From assembly GCF_001552535.1 (NCBI RefSeq), contig NZ_BCRJ01000003.1:186001-250000 (forward strand): 64,000 nt of DNA. The letters run 5' to 3'. Every line of letters begins with the position of its first letter. Within the stretch, counting starts at the first letter, position 1. Below the pieces are notes generated by a model that did not search any database, had not been told where the DNA came from, and saw only the letters and a program-made list of their open reading frames with translations. Made by a program: the position numbers and the translations under genes. Source of the stretch: Nocardioides jensenii JCM 1364 = NBRC 14755. Its GTDB lineage: Bacteria > Actinomycetota > Actinomycetes > Propionibacteriales > Nocardioidaceae. Shown here piece by piece: positions 8,078-14,752 of the stretch.

Positions 8078-8658
8078 CCACACAGGCACCGGAGCAAGAG
8101 GCAGACAGCGCAGCGGCAAAGGTGCTCGCGATTCTGGCGATGTACGAAGCCGCCACGATCACGCAGGACACAGCCGCGCAGGCAATCGCTACAGCCACGT
8201 TCGCAGGCAAGGCCGTTGCCTCACGTTGGGCCGATGCCTACATCTCCACGTTGGCCAACGTCAGGCCGACAGGGCTCATCCCCGACCGCGAAGAACTCGA
8301 CCGACTGGCCGACGCAGCACAGACAGTGCTCTCTGAAGACGCAGAGGCGACACAGGAGCGCTTAGAACGTCTGGCGCGGGCAGAAGTCCTCAGCAGCAAA
8401 CAGCAGGCTCTCAGAGCGGCAATTGAATCCGCAGGCTTTGAATTCTGGCAACGCATCGGCGCGGCTGACTGTTGCGAAGAAATCTGCCGTCCGCTCGACA
8501 ACGAGATTCAGCCGGTCAAGCGCATCTTCTGGGCTCACCCGCTCTGCCGTTGTCGTCTCGTGCCCTATGGGGAACGCACACAGCAGCCGGAGCCCGTGGA
8601 AGCCACACAATCCCCGCTCTTCACAATCACAAGAGGCGTCGAAAGGACAGCATCATGA
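8074..8658 (+). CDS. MuF-like minor capsid protein
   Basis: A 194-residue protein that ends with the MuF/gp7 signature AHPLCRCRLVPY preceded by a paired-cysteine segment (DCCEEICRPL). MuF-type proteins sit inside or at the portal of HK97- and SPP1-type heads. The family is usually longer or fused to effector domains; here only the core and a short tail are present. GTG 8074 overlaps the portal stop and the stop overlaps the next ATG. Confidence 0.8.
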   Translation: MTTQAPEQEADSAAAKVLAILAMYEAATITQDTAAQAIATATFAGKAVASRWADAYISTLANVRPTGLIPDREELDRLADAAQTVLSEDAEATQERLERLARAEVLSSKQQALRAAIESAGFEFWQRIGAADCCEEICRPLDNEIQPVKRIFWAHPLCRCRLVPYGERTQQPEPVEATQSPLFTITRGVERTAS

Positions 8659-9071
8659 CTGAGGAATCAGCCGCAGAGCAGCCCGCAGTTTCGGGAGACG
8701 CAGACAGCACAGGCGAAACGGAGCAGGAACAGCCCGTAGAGCGCACCTACTCCCAAGCCGAGTACGACGCGCTGAAGGAAGAATCAATCAAGCACCGAAA
8801 GGCTTCGAAGTTGGCCGACACGTTCCGCGACGCGCTCCGACAGGCAGCGTGCAAGCAGGCATCTTCCGGAGTTCTTCACGAGCCGATCCAGTGGAGCGAC
8901 GACTTCGACGGAGAAGACGGCTTGCCGGATCACGAGCGCATCACTGAAGCCGTGGCAGCGCTCGCAGAATCGAAGCCGTGGATGACTCGTGTTCGCGGAG
9001 ATGCGGGCATCGGCTTCCGTGGCGACGACTCAGACGCAGATGTTGATCTGGTTGCATTGATGCGCGGCTGA
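8655..9071 (+). CDS. Probable capsid scaffold protein
   Basis: A 138-residue acidic protein starting with a low-complexity Glu/Gln/Ser tail, then a helical segment (YSQAEYDALKEESIKHRKAS) and DTFRDALRQAACKQA. Its position after MuF and before the capsid gene, acidity and predicted helicity match phage scaffolds, although no protease gene is present. The C-terminal third (DDFDGEDG, DSDADVD) is also acidic. ATG 8655 follows GAAAGGA. It differs from the textbook layout in that the capsid gene is not next but 1.8 kb away, behind a terminator and cargo. Confidence 0.65.
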   Translation: MTEESAAEQPAVSGDADSTGETEQEQPVERTYSQAEYDALKEESIKHRKASKLADTFRDALRQAACKQASSGVLHEPIQWSDDFDGEDGLPDHERITEAVAALAESKPWMTRVRGDAGIGFRGDDSDADVDLVALMRG

Positions 9072-9176
9072 CAGTTCAAAAACTTTCTGAAGACGTGCAT
9101 GTCTGACCCCGTGGCCGTACGTACTACATAGGCACCGAAACAGGTTCGGGTCTCTCTCAACACGGAGGTTCAGAAG

Positions 9177-9392
9177 ATGGCCAACAAGCGAGCAATTCTC
9201 AAGGCCGGTCCGTATCTGGCCAGACGTAACAAGTTGGTCGCTGAGTCTGAGAAAGTCGAAGCAGCCTTAGCGAGCGCTGAAGCCCGCTGGGATGCAGAGG
9301 ACTACTCAGAGAAGTACAGCGATGCCTTGAGCGGCTATCAGGACGGATTCCGTGACGGCATGGCTTACGCCAACTACGTGAATAGGTCATAA
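9177..9392 (+). CDS. Small charged protein of unknown function
   Basis: A 71-residue protein rich in Ala, Lys and Glu (LARRNKLVAESEKVEAALAS) and ending with an aromatic segment (YQDGFRDGMAYANYVN). It has a good ribosome binding site (GGAGG, 8 bases before ATG) and is followed by a strong terminator. No family recognised. Being the last gene of the first transcription unit, it could be a head decoration, excision or regulatory factor; this is a guess. Confidence 0.6.
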   Translation: MANKRAILKAGPYLARRNKLVAESEKVEAALASAEARWDAEDYSEKYSDALSGYQDGFRDGMAYANYVNRS

Positions 9393-9420
9393 TCAGCAAC
9401 GGCGGTCCTCCCAATCGCTG

Positions 9421-9466
9421 AAAAGCCCGCTAGGCCTCTTGGTCGAGGTCCCCTAGCGGGCTTTTT
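9421..9466 (+). terminator. Strong rho-independent terminator
   Basis: A perfect 14-bp stem, AAAAGCCCGCTAGG (9421-9434) with CCTAGCGGGCTTTT (9452-9465), has an inner CCTC/GAGG stem in its loop and is followed by T. It ends the recombinase-to-scaffold transcription unit before the cargo and capsid region. Confidence 0.92.
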
Positions 9467-9904
9467 CATGCGCTCACAAGTTCATTTTAAAAAAGTGAAC
9501 GAGTAACAGAAAGGTAACGATAAACCCGCCAAGCAAGATCGCCTGAGGATTTCTCTAGTCAGATGCCGATCCTTCGCGCGGGAAGACCTCTGCGGACAGC
9601 ACCTGAGAACGATCCGGGACAGCGCGATTACAGAAGCGATCCCATAGCGTCCAGCGTGATCTGGGGAGCGGTGAACATCCTCAGCGGCTGACAGGTTGAC
9701 TCCGGGCTAGGACTGGAGAAACAGACGCGGGCACCTACTGGGGAAGGGCAACCCTTTTCTCTGAGGAACCTCAGCACCGCAGACCGTCTATCTGAAGGTG
9801 ATGACAGACCTTGGCTCCCAATCAGTATTGACCGGGAGAATGGCTAGGACTAGCTGACATCTGTCAGGTATCCCGCCAAGGGGAAGGGAGATAGTCATGC
9901 CCTC
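9467..9904. other. Non-coding stretch with repeated motifs, no gene seen
   Basis: About 440 bp without a convincing gene on either strand. It holds an imperfect palindrome GTTCA-N11-TGAAC (9480-9500), a variant of the element motif (CCGATCCTTCGCGCG, 9566-9580), the 10-mer GGCTAGGACT twice (9705-9714 and 9842-9851), each shortly after a TTGAC (9696 and 9828), and a palindrome CTGACA-TC-TGTCAG (9854-9867). It could be an operator/promoter region, a packaging or origin site, or a non-coding RNA; no choice can be made from sequence alone. Confidence 0.5.
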
Positions 9905-10546
9905 TTACTCATCACTCACTCTTCGCATCTTCTTCCACAATTTCGAAAGGAAGGGTTGTGAGTGTCGATCAAGAATCGCCTGACTCATTTGCTTGCTCTC
10001 GGCCAATCTCATAGTTTGCTCAGCGATTCGGAGTTTTTGATCTATGGTCACTTCTGAGAGGTCCAGTTCTCTTAGTTCGTTCTCCATCAATTCGATCTTG
10101 TGAAGTCCACTCTTGGCGATTGATTGACCTTCAGCGATCAATTTCCGACGCAATTTGAGGGTTCTCGCGAGTACTTGAGTGAGATGGATTAGGATTAGAA
10201 ATCCTATGGAAAACATGGTGAGACCCAAGACGGGAGCCAGTTGCTCCAACCATTGACGATTGAGATCATTTCTTGCTATCGCGATACCGGTGCTCGTGAG
10301 TAGGACCGCAAGGGCGCTAAGAAGGCCGGTTATAATTGGACTCGGCAGTTCGCGTCTACTGCTGTATTCAGATACCGACGTGCGCACCCTCTCCTCCATG
10401 GTCTCTCGCGCATCAACAAGATCAGTTGGAAGGGATTTCAAAATCTCTGCTTCATGCTTGATGAGAGCAAGTTGTCGATTTCTCCCGGCGCTCAAACCGA
10501 GAAGCGCAGGGACGATAGCCAGAAGACCTATCAGTACCTCAGTCAT
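9905..10546 (-). CDS. Membrane protein of unknown function, likely cargo
   Basis: A 213-residue protein with a short N-terminal hydrophobic segment (LIGLLAIVPALLGLSAG), a cytosolic charged stretch, two further membrane helices around residues 70-90 and 105-125, and a long C-terminal helical, probably coiled-coil domain (ENELRELDLSEVTIDQKLRI). It is on the opposite strand to all other element genes except its neighbour, and its sequence is visibly richer in A+T than its surroundings. These are the signs of a 'moron' acquired separately. Small membrane proteins in such positions often act in superinfection exclusion or defence; no family match supports that here. Confidence 0.65.
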   Translation of the reverse strand: MTEVLIGLLAIVPALLGLSAGRNRQLALIKHEAEILKSLPTDLVDARETMEERVRTSVSEYSSRRELPSPIITGLLSALAVLLTSTGIAIARNDLNRQWLEQLAPVLGLTMFSIGFLILIHLTQVLARTLKLRRKLIAEGQSIAKSGLHKIELMENELRELDLSEVTIDQKLRIAEQTMRLAESKQMSQAILDRHSQPFLSKLWKKMRRVSDE

Positions 10547-10560
10547 GGGTCAGGCGCGTG

Positions 10561-10758
10561 TCATCGTCGGTCGCTCTCGTGAGCGAACACGTAGAGCGGG
10601 CCGTCAGGGTGGGCGGAGTCAATCGCGACCAACTCCATGCCGGGACCTGTCTTCTGATTGTTGAGCGCAGCCTGTAGCCGCTCCGCGAACGTCGTGCGCT
10701 CCGTGACAAGTCCGCTCTCTTGGTTGATGCCGTGCGTGGTGAGTACTTGGTATGCCAT
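10561..10758 (-). CDS. Small conserved-looking protein, cargo
   Basis: A 65-residue protein (YQVLTTHGINQESGLVTE ... GMELVAIDSAHPDGPLYVF). No family recognised. It lies 14 bp upstream of the membrane protein on the same strand, so the two are probably co-transcribed as a two-gene cargo unit. Codon use is closer to the structural genes than that of its partner. Confidence 0.55.
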   Translation of the reverse strand: MAYQVLTTHGINQESGLVTERTTFAERLQAALNNQKTGPGMELVAIDSAHPDGPLYVFAHESDRR

Positions 10759-10784
10759 GCGCTCAGGCTAGAGCGGATCGCCTG

Positions 10785-10800
10785 CCGATACTTAGGAAAC
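10785..10800 (+). repeat. Element motif CCGATACTTAGGAAAC, intergenic copy
   Basis: This copy of the CCGATACTT motif lies in the region between the leftward cargo genes and the capsid gene, about 100 bp upstream of the capsid start and with no start codon beside it. If the motif is a -10 element, this copy would start a capsid transcript with a leader that contains the hairpin at 10,845-10,886. Confidence 0.4.
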
Positions 10801-10844
10801 GGCGCGACGAAGCGGGATGCCGACATCGCGTAGCGGCTCGGACA

Positions 10845-10886
10845 GGGGTCCGAGTCACAGAAATTTTGTGACTCTCAAAGGACCCC
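10845..10886 (+). promoter_or_regulatory. Hairpin covering the capsid gene ribosome binding site
   Basis: GGGGTCC (10845-10851) pairs with GGACCCC (10880-10886), and inside it GAGTCACA (10852-10859) pairs with TGTGACTC (10867-10874) around a 7-base loop, with a 5-base bulge on the 3' side. The only purine-rich site before the capsid ATG at 10,890 (AAAGGA, 10877-10882) is partly inside the outer stem. There is no T tract, so termination is unlikely; translational control is the better inference. Confidence 0.65.
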
Positions 10887-10889
10887 CAA

Positions 10890-11762
10890 ATGGTTGTTCA
10901 GACCTCCACGACGCAGGAACTCATCCAGAGCCAGATTCAGAAGGTTCTGACTCTCCCGCTGGAGCAGGAATCTACGTTCCTGTCCTCCGGTGTTCGGGTC
11001 ATCGACTCCGCCTCTCCGGTGCGCTTCCCGAAGTTGTCCGCTGACGATTCCGCAGTCGGATACACAGCAGAAGGCGCGAACATCCCACAGGATGACGTGG
11101 ACTTCTCAGAGGTCGCTCTCATGCCCTCCACCATGCAGAGTTTCAAGCGGATCATCCCCGTTACTCACGAAGCGCTGAGGACGGCCACGCTCGATCTGAG
11201 CGGGATCATCCAGAGCGCTCTTGTGCGATGGATGAGCACGAAGACCGATGCCGCTTTCTACGGCGACGGCGGCGACGGAGTGACCACGATCAAGGGCGTG
11301 TTTGCTCAGGCAGGCACTCAGACTCTCCCCGTGGGCGCGGCACTGTCCCTGTCCGCCGTGAAGGCCGCTACAGCGCTCGCGCTGAAGGCTCACGTGGACA
11401 CGTCCGCTCTCCGGCTCTTCCTGACTCCTGAGGACTTCGTATCCCTTCAGAACGAAGAGGATGCAGACGGGCGCGGGCTTCTTCAGCCTGACGCGACTCA
11501 GGGCTATTCGTGGCGCGCAGCCGGTGTGCCCATCGTCGTGACGGATCGACTTCCCGACGACGACGAGACCACTCCGGCAGGCCGCGCACTTCTGGCCGAC
11601 ATGAGCAAGGCCGTTGTGGTGCGTGACATCCAGAGCGTGACGATTCTCAAGGAAGCGCTGGCCACCTCCGGCAAGGTCGGACTCAGCGCAGCGGCTCGCT
11701 TCGACATGGGTCTCTTGGTACCTGAAGCGTTCGTCACCCTGACCGGGATCACCCGCGCGTGA
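10890..11762 (+). CDS. Major capsid protein (HK97 fold)
   Basis: A 290-residue capsid protein. HK97-type landmarks are the N-arm (LPLEQESTFLSSGVRVIDSA), the SVRFP-like ASPVRFPKLSADDSAVGYTA stretch, the long spine helix (THEALRTATLDLSGIIQSAL) and the A-domain region ending ARFDMGLLVPEAFVTLTG. It begins almost at the N-arm, so there is no fused delta-type scaffold; a separate scaffold-like gene lies upstream. No maturation protease is present. A hairpin precedes the start and the stop overlaps the adaptor start (GTGA). Confidence 0.9.
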   Translation: MVVQTSTTQELIQSQIQKVLTLPLEQESTFLSSGVRVIDSASPVRFPKLSADDSAVGYTAEGANIPQDDVDFSEVALMPSTMQSFKRIIPVTHEALRTATLDLSGIIQSALVRWMSTKTDAAFYGDGGDGVTTIKGVFAQAGTQTLPVGAALSLSAVKAATALALKAHVDTSALRLFLTPEDFVSLQNEEDADGRGLLQPDATQGYSWRAAGVPIVVTDRLPDDDETTPAGRALLADMSKAVVVRDIQSVTILKEALATSGKVGLSAAARFDMGLLVPEAFVTLTGITRA

Positions 11763-12091
11763 TGGAAGCACTTCCGACAGGTCAGACGGTCATCTCATTC
11801 TTGGGTTGGCCGTCTGACCCGTCCCTGATCACGCAGGCCGATCAGCACGCGGAGCACGTGGCCGCTCTGGCTCACGCGTACACACGCGGCAAGGGCTTCT
11901 CAGATGACGGAGCAACGGCAGAGCCCGCGCTCTGCAAGGTGATCGTGTCCGCCACAGCGCGGAGCCTCTCGAATCCGTCGCAAGCCCGTAGAACGGAAGC
12001 AGGAGCGTTCAGTGAACTCCCCGGCTCGCTCGCTTCGTTCTCGTTGCTCGAAACCATCGCGCTGGATCGCTACCGGGTGCGCATGGCCTGA
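11759..12091 (+). CDS. Head-tail adaptor (Gp19/Gp15/Gp42-like)
   Basis: A 110-residue helical protein with the adaptor pattern: an N-terminal helix after a short beta segment (ITQADQHAEHVAALAHAYTR), GFSDDGATAEPALCKVIVSA, then RSLSNPSQARRTEAGAFSEL, resembling the family in which NP(S)Q and the following RxEx(G) are conserved. It would ring the portal exit. GTG 11759 overlaps the capsid stop; ATG 11762 is equally possible. It is the last gene before the right end of the element. Confidence 0.7.
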   Translation: MMEALPTGQTVISFLGWPSDPSLITQADQHAEHVAALAHAYTRGKGFSDDGATAEPALCKVIVSATARSLSNPSQARRTEAGAFSELPGSLASFSLLETIALDRYRVRMA

Positions 12092-12094
12092 ACT

Positions 12095-12175
12095 CCCGCT
12101 CTGGTCGAGGTCCTGTTAGATCCCCCGCTCGCCGCGTGAAGGGTGTGACCGGCGTTTCAACTCGACCAGAGCGGG
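12095..12175. other. 15-bp inverted repeat with 51-base loop at the right end of the element
   Basis: CCCGCTCTGGTCGAG (12095-12109) and CTCGACCAGAGCGGG (12161-12175) are perfect reverse complements. They fill the space between the last element gene and attR. The long loop and missing T tract make a simple terminator less likely than a structured RNA, a packaging/cos-type site or an integrase accessory site, though a long-loop terminator is not excluded. Confidence 0.65.
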
Positions 12176-12183
12176 TCTGCTTG

Positions 12184-12215
12184 CAGTGCAACTCAAAGCG
12201 CTTCGAGTGGTGGAA
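12184..12215. other. attR-like end of the 10.9-kb element
   Basis: CAGTGCA (12184-12190) is the partner of TGCACTG at 1337-1343. Joining the two element ends recreates a 40-bp site with these 7-bp arms placed symmetrically around about 12,203/12,204. Bases 12,204-12,215 share CG-GTGG--GAA with 1,324-1,335. To the right, the cpaF frame resumes with FHH preceded by YELR (minus strand). Confidence 0.65.
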
Positions 12216-12944
12216 GCGCAGCTCGTAGACCTCTTCGACGGAGATCACCCGCTCACCCCCGGGGATGGCGGAGGCCAGGCAGTTCAGCATGGTCGTCTTG
12301 CCAGCCTGAGTGCCCCCGGCGACCAGGATGTTGAGGCCGGCGCGAACACTGGCGTCCAGGAACTGCGCCGTCTGAGTCGGCATTGACTCGAGGTCCACGA
12401 GGTCGGGCAGCCGGCTGGCCCGCAGGGTGAACTTGCGGATGTTGACGGCAGTGAAGCCTCGGGAAATGCCCTCGAGCACGACGTGGAGGCGGTGGCCCTC
12501 GGGCAGCATCGCATCGACGAACGGCGCGGAGACGTCGATGCGGCGGCCACTCGACTTGAGCATCCGCTCCACGAGCTCCTGGACCTCGGCCGTGCTCAGC
12601 ACCGTGTTGGTCAGCTCGTGCTTGCCGTGCCGAGCGACGAAGACCTGGCTGGGATCGTTGATCCAGACCTCCTCGACGCTCGGATCGTCGAGGTAGGGCT
12701 GCAGTGGTCCGAAGCCGGAGACCCGCGCGACCAGCTCCCCGACGACCGCCTGCGGATCCGGCACCGACGCGACCTGCCCGGTCAGGCTCCGCTCGTCATG
12801 AGCACGCACCACCTGCTCGGCGATGCGGCGTACGACGACCGCCTCCGACTGTGGATCGACACCGTCACGACGGACGACCTCACGCACCCGTGCGTCGAGC
12901 TGACTGACCAACGCAGCGTGTGCGTCGGCAATGGTGCTGGTCAC
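12204..12944 (-). pseudogene. cpaF: cpaF/tadA secretion ATPase, N-terminal fragment
   Basis: From ATG 12,944 the minus strand encodes about 247 residues of a CpaF/TadA ATPase: an N-terminal helical domain, LQPYLDDPSVEEVWINDPSQ, RMLKSSGRRIDVSAPFVDAM and Walker A GGTQAGKTTMLNCLAS, then ERVISVEEVYELRFHH where element sequence begins. The family has a further ~170 residues with Walker B and the His box, part of which is at 1,070-1,335. The frame stays open for another ~65 codons into the element, but those residues are not cpaF. Precise excision would restore the frame YELRF-HPDW. A truncated ATPase without Walker B should be inactive. Confidence 0.9.
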
Positions 12945-13137
12945 TGGGTCCCCGTCCCCGAGATGGGCTGGCTGCCCGACTGTTATATGTCAGGTTCGGC
13001 CCGTTTGACCATGGCCGCCCGCAATGCCTGTGGAAAACCCGACGATTTCGACACGGGTGGACCGAGTCCTGTCACGTCCGAGCGCGCAGCGGTGTCGTCC
13101 GGATGACAGATGAACGAGGCGCGCTCGAGGAGGCACG

Positions 13138-14025
13138 ATGGTGGCCATGGACGACCAGGACCCGTTGGACGCGGCGTTCGAGGAGCACCGTCCCCGATTG
13201 CACGCGGTCGCGTTCCGCATGCTCGGCTCCGAGGCCGACGCGGAGGACGCCGTGCAGGACGTGTGGCTGCGTGTGAGCCGGGCCGACACCGCCTCGGTCG
13301 ACAACCTCGGCGCCTGGCTCACCACGATCACCGCGCGGGTCTGCCTCAACGCGCTCCGCTCCCGCAGACGACGCCGCGAGGAGCCGTTCGTCCGGGTGCC
13401 GGACCCGGTGATCACCACCGACCCCGGCAACACCCCCGAGGAGGCCACGGTGCTCGCGGACAGCGTCGGCCTCGCCCTGCTCGTCGTGCTCGAGTCGCTG
13501 AGCCCGACCGAGCGTCTCGCGTTCGTCCTGCACGACATGTTCGGCATCTCCTTCGACCGGATCGCCGAGCTCATCGACCGCACCCCGGTGGCCGCGCGCA
13601 AGCTGGCCAGCCGGGCCCGACGACGGGTGCGCGACGAGGCGCCGCCGCCCGATCCCGACCTGGGCCGGCAGCGCACGGTCGTCGACGCCTTCTTCGCGGC
13701 CTCGCAGGGTGGAGACTTCGAGGCGCTGGTGGCCGTGCTCGATCCTGACGTGGTGCTGCGCTCCGACGGTGGCAGCGCCCGACCACAGTTGAACCTGCTG
13801 GTCCACGGCAACGACCTGGTCGCCAGGCAGGCCCTCCTCTCCACCCCGCTGTCACCCTTCGTACGGCGGGTGCTGGTCAACGGTTCTCCCGGAGCCCTGG
13901 TGGTGCCGCACGGCAACGTGCAGGTGGTGATGGCGTTCACCGTCGCCGGTGGCCGGATCGTGGCCATCGACGTGCTCGCCGACCCGACCCGTCTGGCCAC
14001 GCTGGACCTGACCGCGCTGGACTGA
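13138..14025 (+). CDS. ECF sigma factor with SnoaL-like C-terminal domain (ECF41/SigJ type)
   Basis: A 295-residue sigma factor, longer than a plain ECF sigma. Region 2 lies at about 15-85 (EHRPRLHAVAFRMLGSEADA, DAVQDVWLRV) and region 4 at about 125-175 (LSPTERLAFVLHDMFGISFD, AARKLASRARRRV). A C-terminal domain of about 110 residues follows (VVDAFFAASQGGDFEALVAV), the SnoaL/NTF2-like extension that controls ECF41 members. No anti-sigma gene is nearby, in line with control by the fused domain. ECF41 genes usually sit next to an oxidoreductase or DoxX-type target; here the DoxX-like gene follows by 60 bp. ATG 13,147 is an alternative to the GTG. Confidence 0.88.
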   Translation: MVAMDDQDPLDAAFEEHRPRLHAVAFRMLGSEADAEDAVQDVWLRVSRADTASVDNLGAWLTTITARVCLNALRSRRRRREEPFVRVPDPVITTDPGNTPEEATVLADSVGLALLVVLESLSPTERLAFVLHDMFGISFDRIAELIDRTPVAARKLASRARRRVRDEAPPPDPDLGRQRTVVDAFFAASQGGDFEALVAVLDPDVVLRSDGGSARPQLNLLVHGNDLVARQALLSTPLSPFVRRVLVNGSPGALVVPHGNVQVVMAFTVAGGRIVAIDVLADPTRLATLDLTALD

Positions 14026-14085
14026 GCGCACGAGATCCGAGGGGGGCGCGGGTCACGTTCGTCGCGCTCGCGGTGTCGGAGAGTC

Positions 14086-14433
14086 ATGACTACTACGACA
14101 TCGATCATCGTCGCCCTTGTCGCCGCCTGGGTCGCTTTCTCGGCGTACGCCATCTTCACCCGGAAGTCCTGGGTGGTCGACAACCTCGCTGACTACGGGG
14201 TGCCCCGCAGCTGGTGGCCCTGGCTGGGCACGGCGAAGGCCCTCGGCAGCGCGGGACTGGTGGCCGGCATCTGGTGGCCCCCACTGGGCCTGGCCGCCGC
14301 GTGCGGGCTGGTCCTCTACTTCACCGGTGCGGTGATCACCGTGCTGCGGGCGCGCGCCTGTGCGCACGTTCCGTTTCCGCTGCTCTACCTCGCGCCGGTG
14401 GTCGTCGCCGGGGTGCTGATCGCGTTCCGCTGA
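14086..14433 (+). CDS. DoxX-like small membrane protein
   Basis: A 115-residue protein with four predicted membrane helices (starting SIIVALVAAWVAFSAYAIFT) and the DoxX-type WLGTAKALGSAGLV and LPxxLLYLAP-like segments. DoxX-family proteins are membrane redox partners of uncertain reaction. It follows the ECF41-like sigma gene on the same strand, the usual location of an ECF41 target, so transcription by that sigma factor is a reasonable inference. It is convergent with the next gene. Confidence 0.75.
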   Translation: MTTTTSIIVALVAAWVAFSAYAIFTRKSWVVDNLADYGVPRSWWPWLGTAKALGSAGLVAGIWWPPLGLAAACGLVLYFTGAVITVLRARACAHVPFPLLYLAPVVVAGVLIAFR

Positions 14434-14441
14434 CGACGGGA

Positions 14442-14657
14442 TCAGTCGCGCGGGTCGTGCTCCTGGCCGGCCTTGCGAGCGGCGTCGCGGATCTCGAAGA
14501 GCTCGGTGGCCAGTCCGCCGACGGCCTTGCCGACGTCGCGGACAGCGCCGACGACGACACCACCGACGTGGCCGACGGTCGACACGGTGGCCTCGAAGCC
14601 GTCCTGGATGGCGTCCTTGCGGATCTCGCTGCGGCTGATGTGGTCGTGATTGCTCAT
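14442..14657 (-). CDS. Small hypothetical protein
   Basis: A 71-residue protein beginning MSNHDHISRSEIRKDAIQ and containing a Gly/Val-rich middle (TVGHVGGVVVGAVRDVGKAV) that could be amphipathic or membrane-associated, ending in a charged tail. I do not recognise a family. ATG 14,657 was chosen because a GGAGGCACC site precedes it; upstream in-frame codons to 14,696 are unlikely to be translated. Confidence 0.55.
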   Translation of the reverse strand: MSNHDHISRSEIRKDAIQDGFEATVSTVGHVGGVVVGAVRDVGKAVGGLATELFEIRDAARKAGQEHDPRD

Positions 14658-14752
14658 GGTGCCTCCAGTGTCACGGACGACGACCGGGCCTGACAACAGC
14701 TCACGGCGGGACGTTCGTCACGCGGCAGACCGCGAACGACGCGACAAGGAGG

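Noticed and set aside
12009-12203. Extra C-terminal residues of cpaF read into the element
   Set aside because: The frame stays open for about 65 codons past the junction by chance; the residues do not match the ATPase family and overlap the adaptor gene and the inverted repeat.
1326-12205. Complete tailed prophage
   Set aside because: No tube, tape-measure, fibre, lysis or replication genes, and both ends are identified about 10.9 kb apart, so there is no room for them.
12990-14183. Minus-strand open frame opposite the sigma factor gene
   Set aside because: Arg/Ser-rich translation without family features; the plus strand encodes a clear ECF sigma factor.
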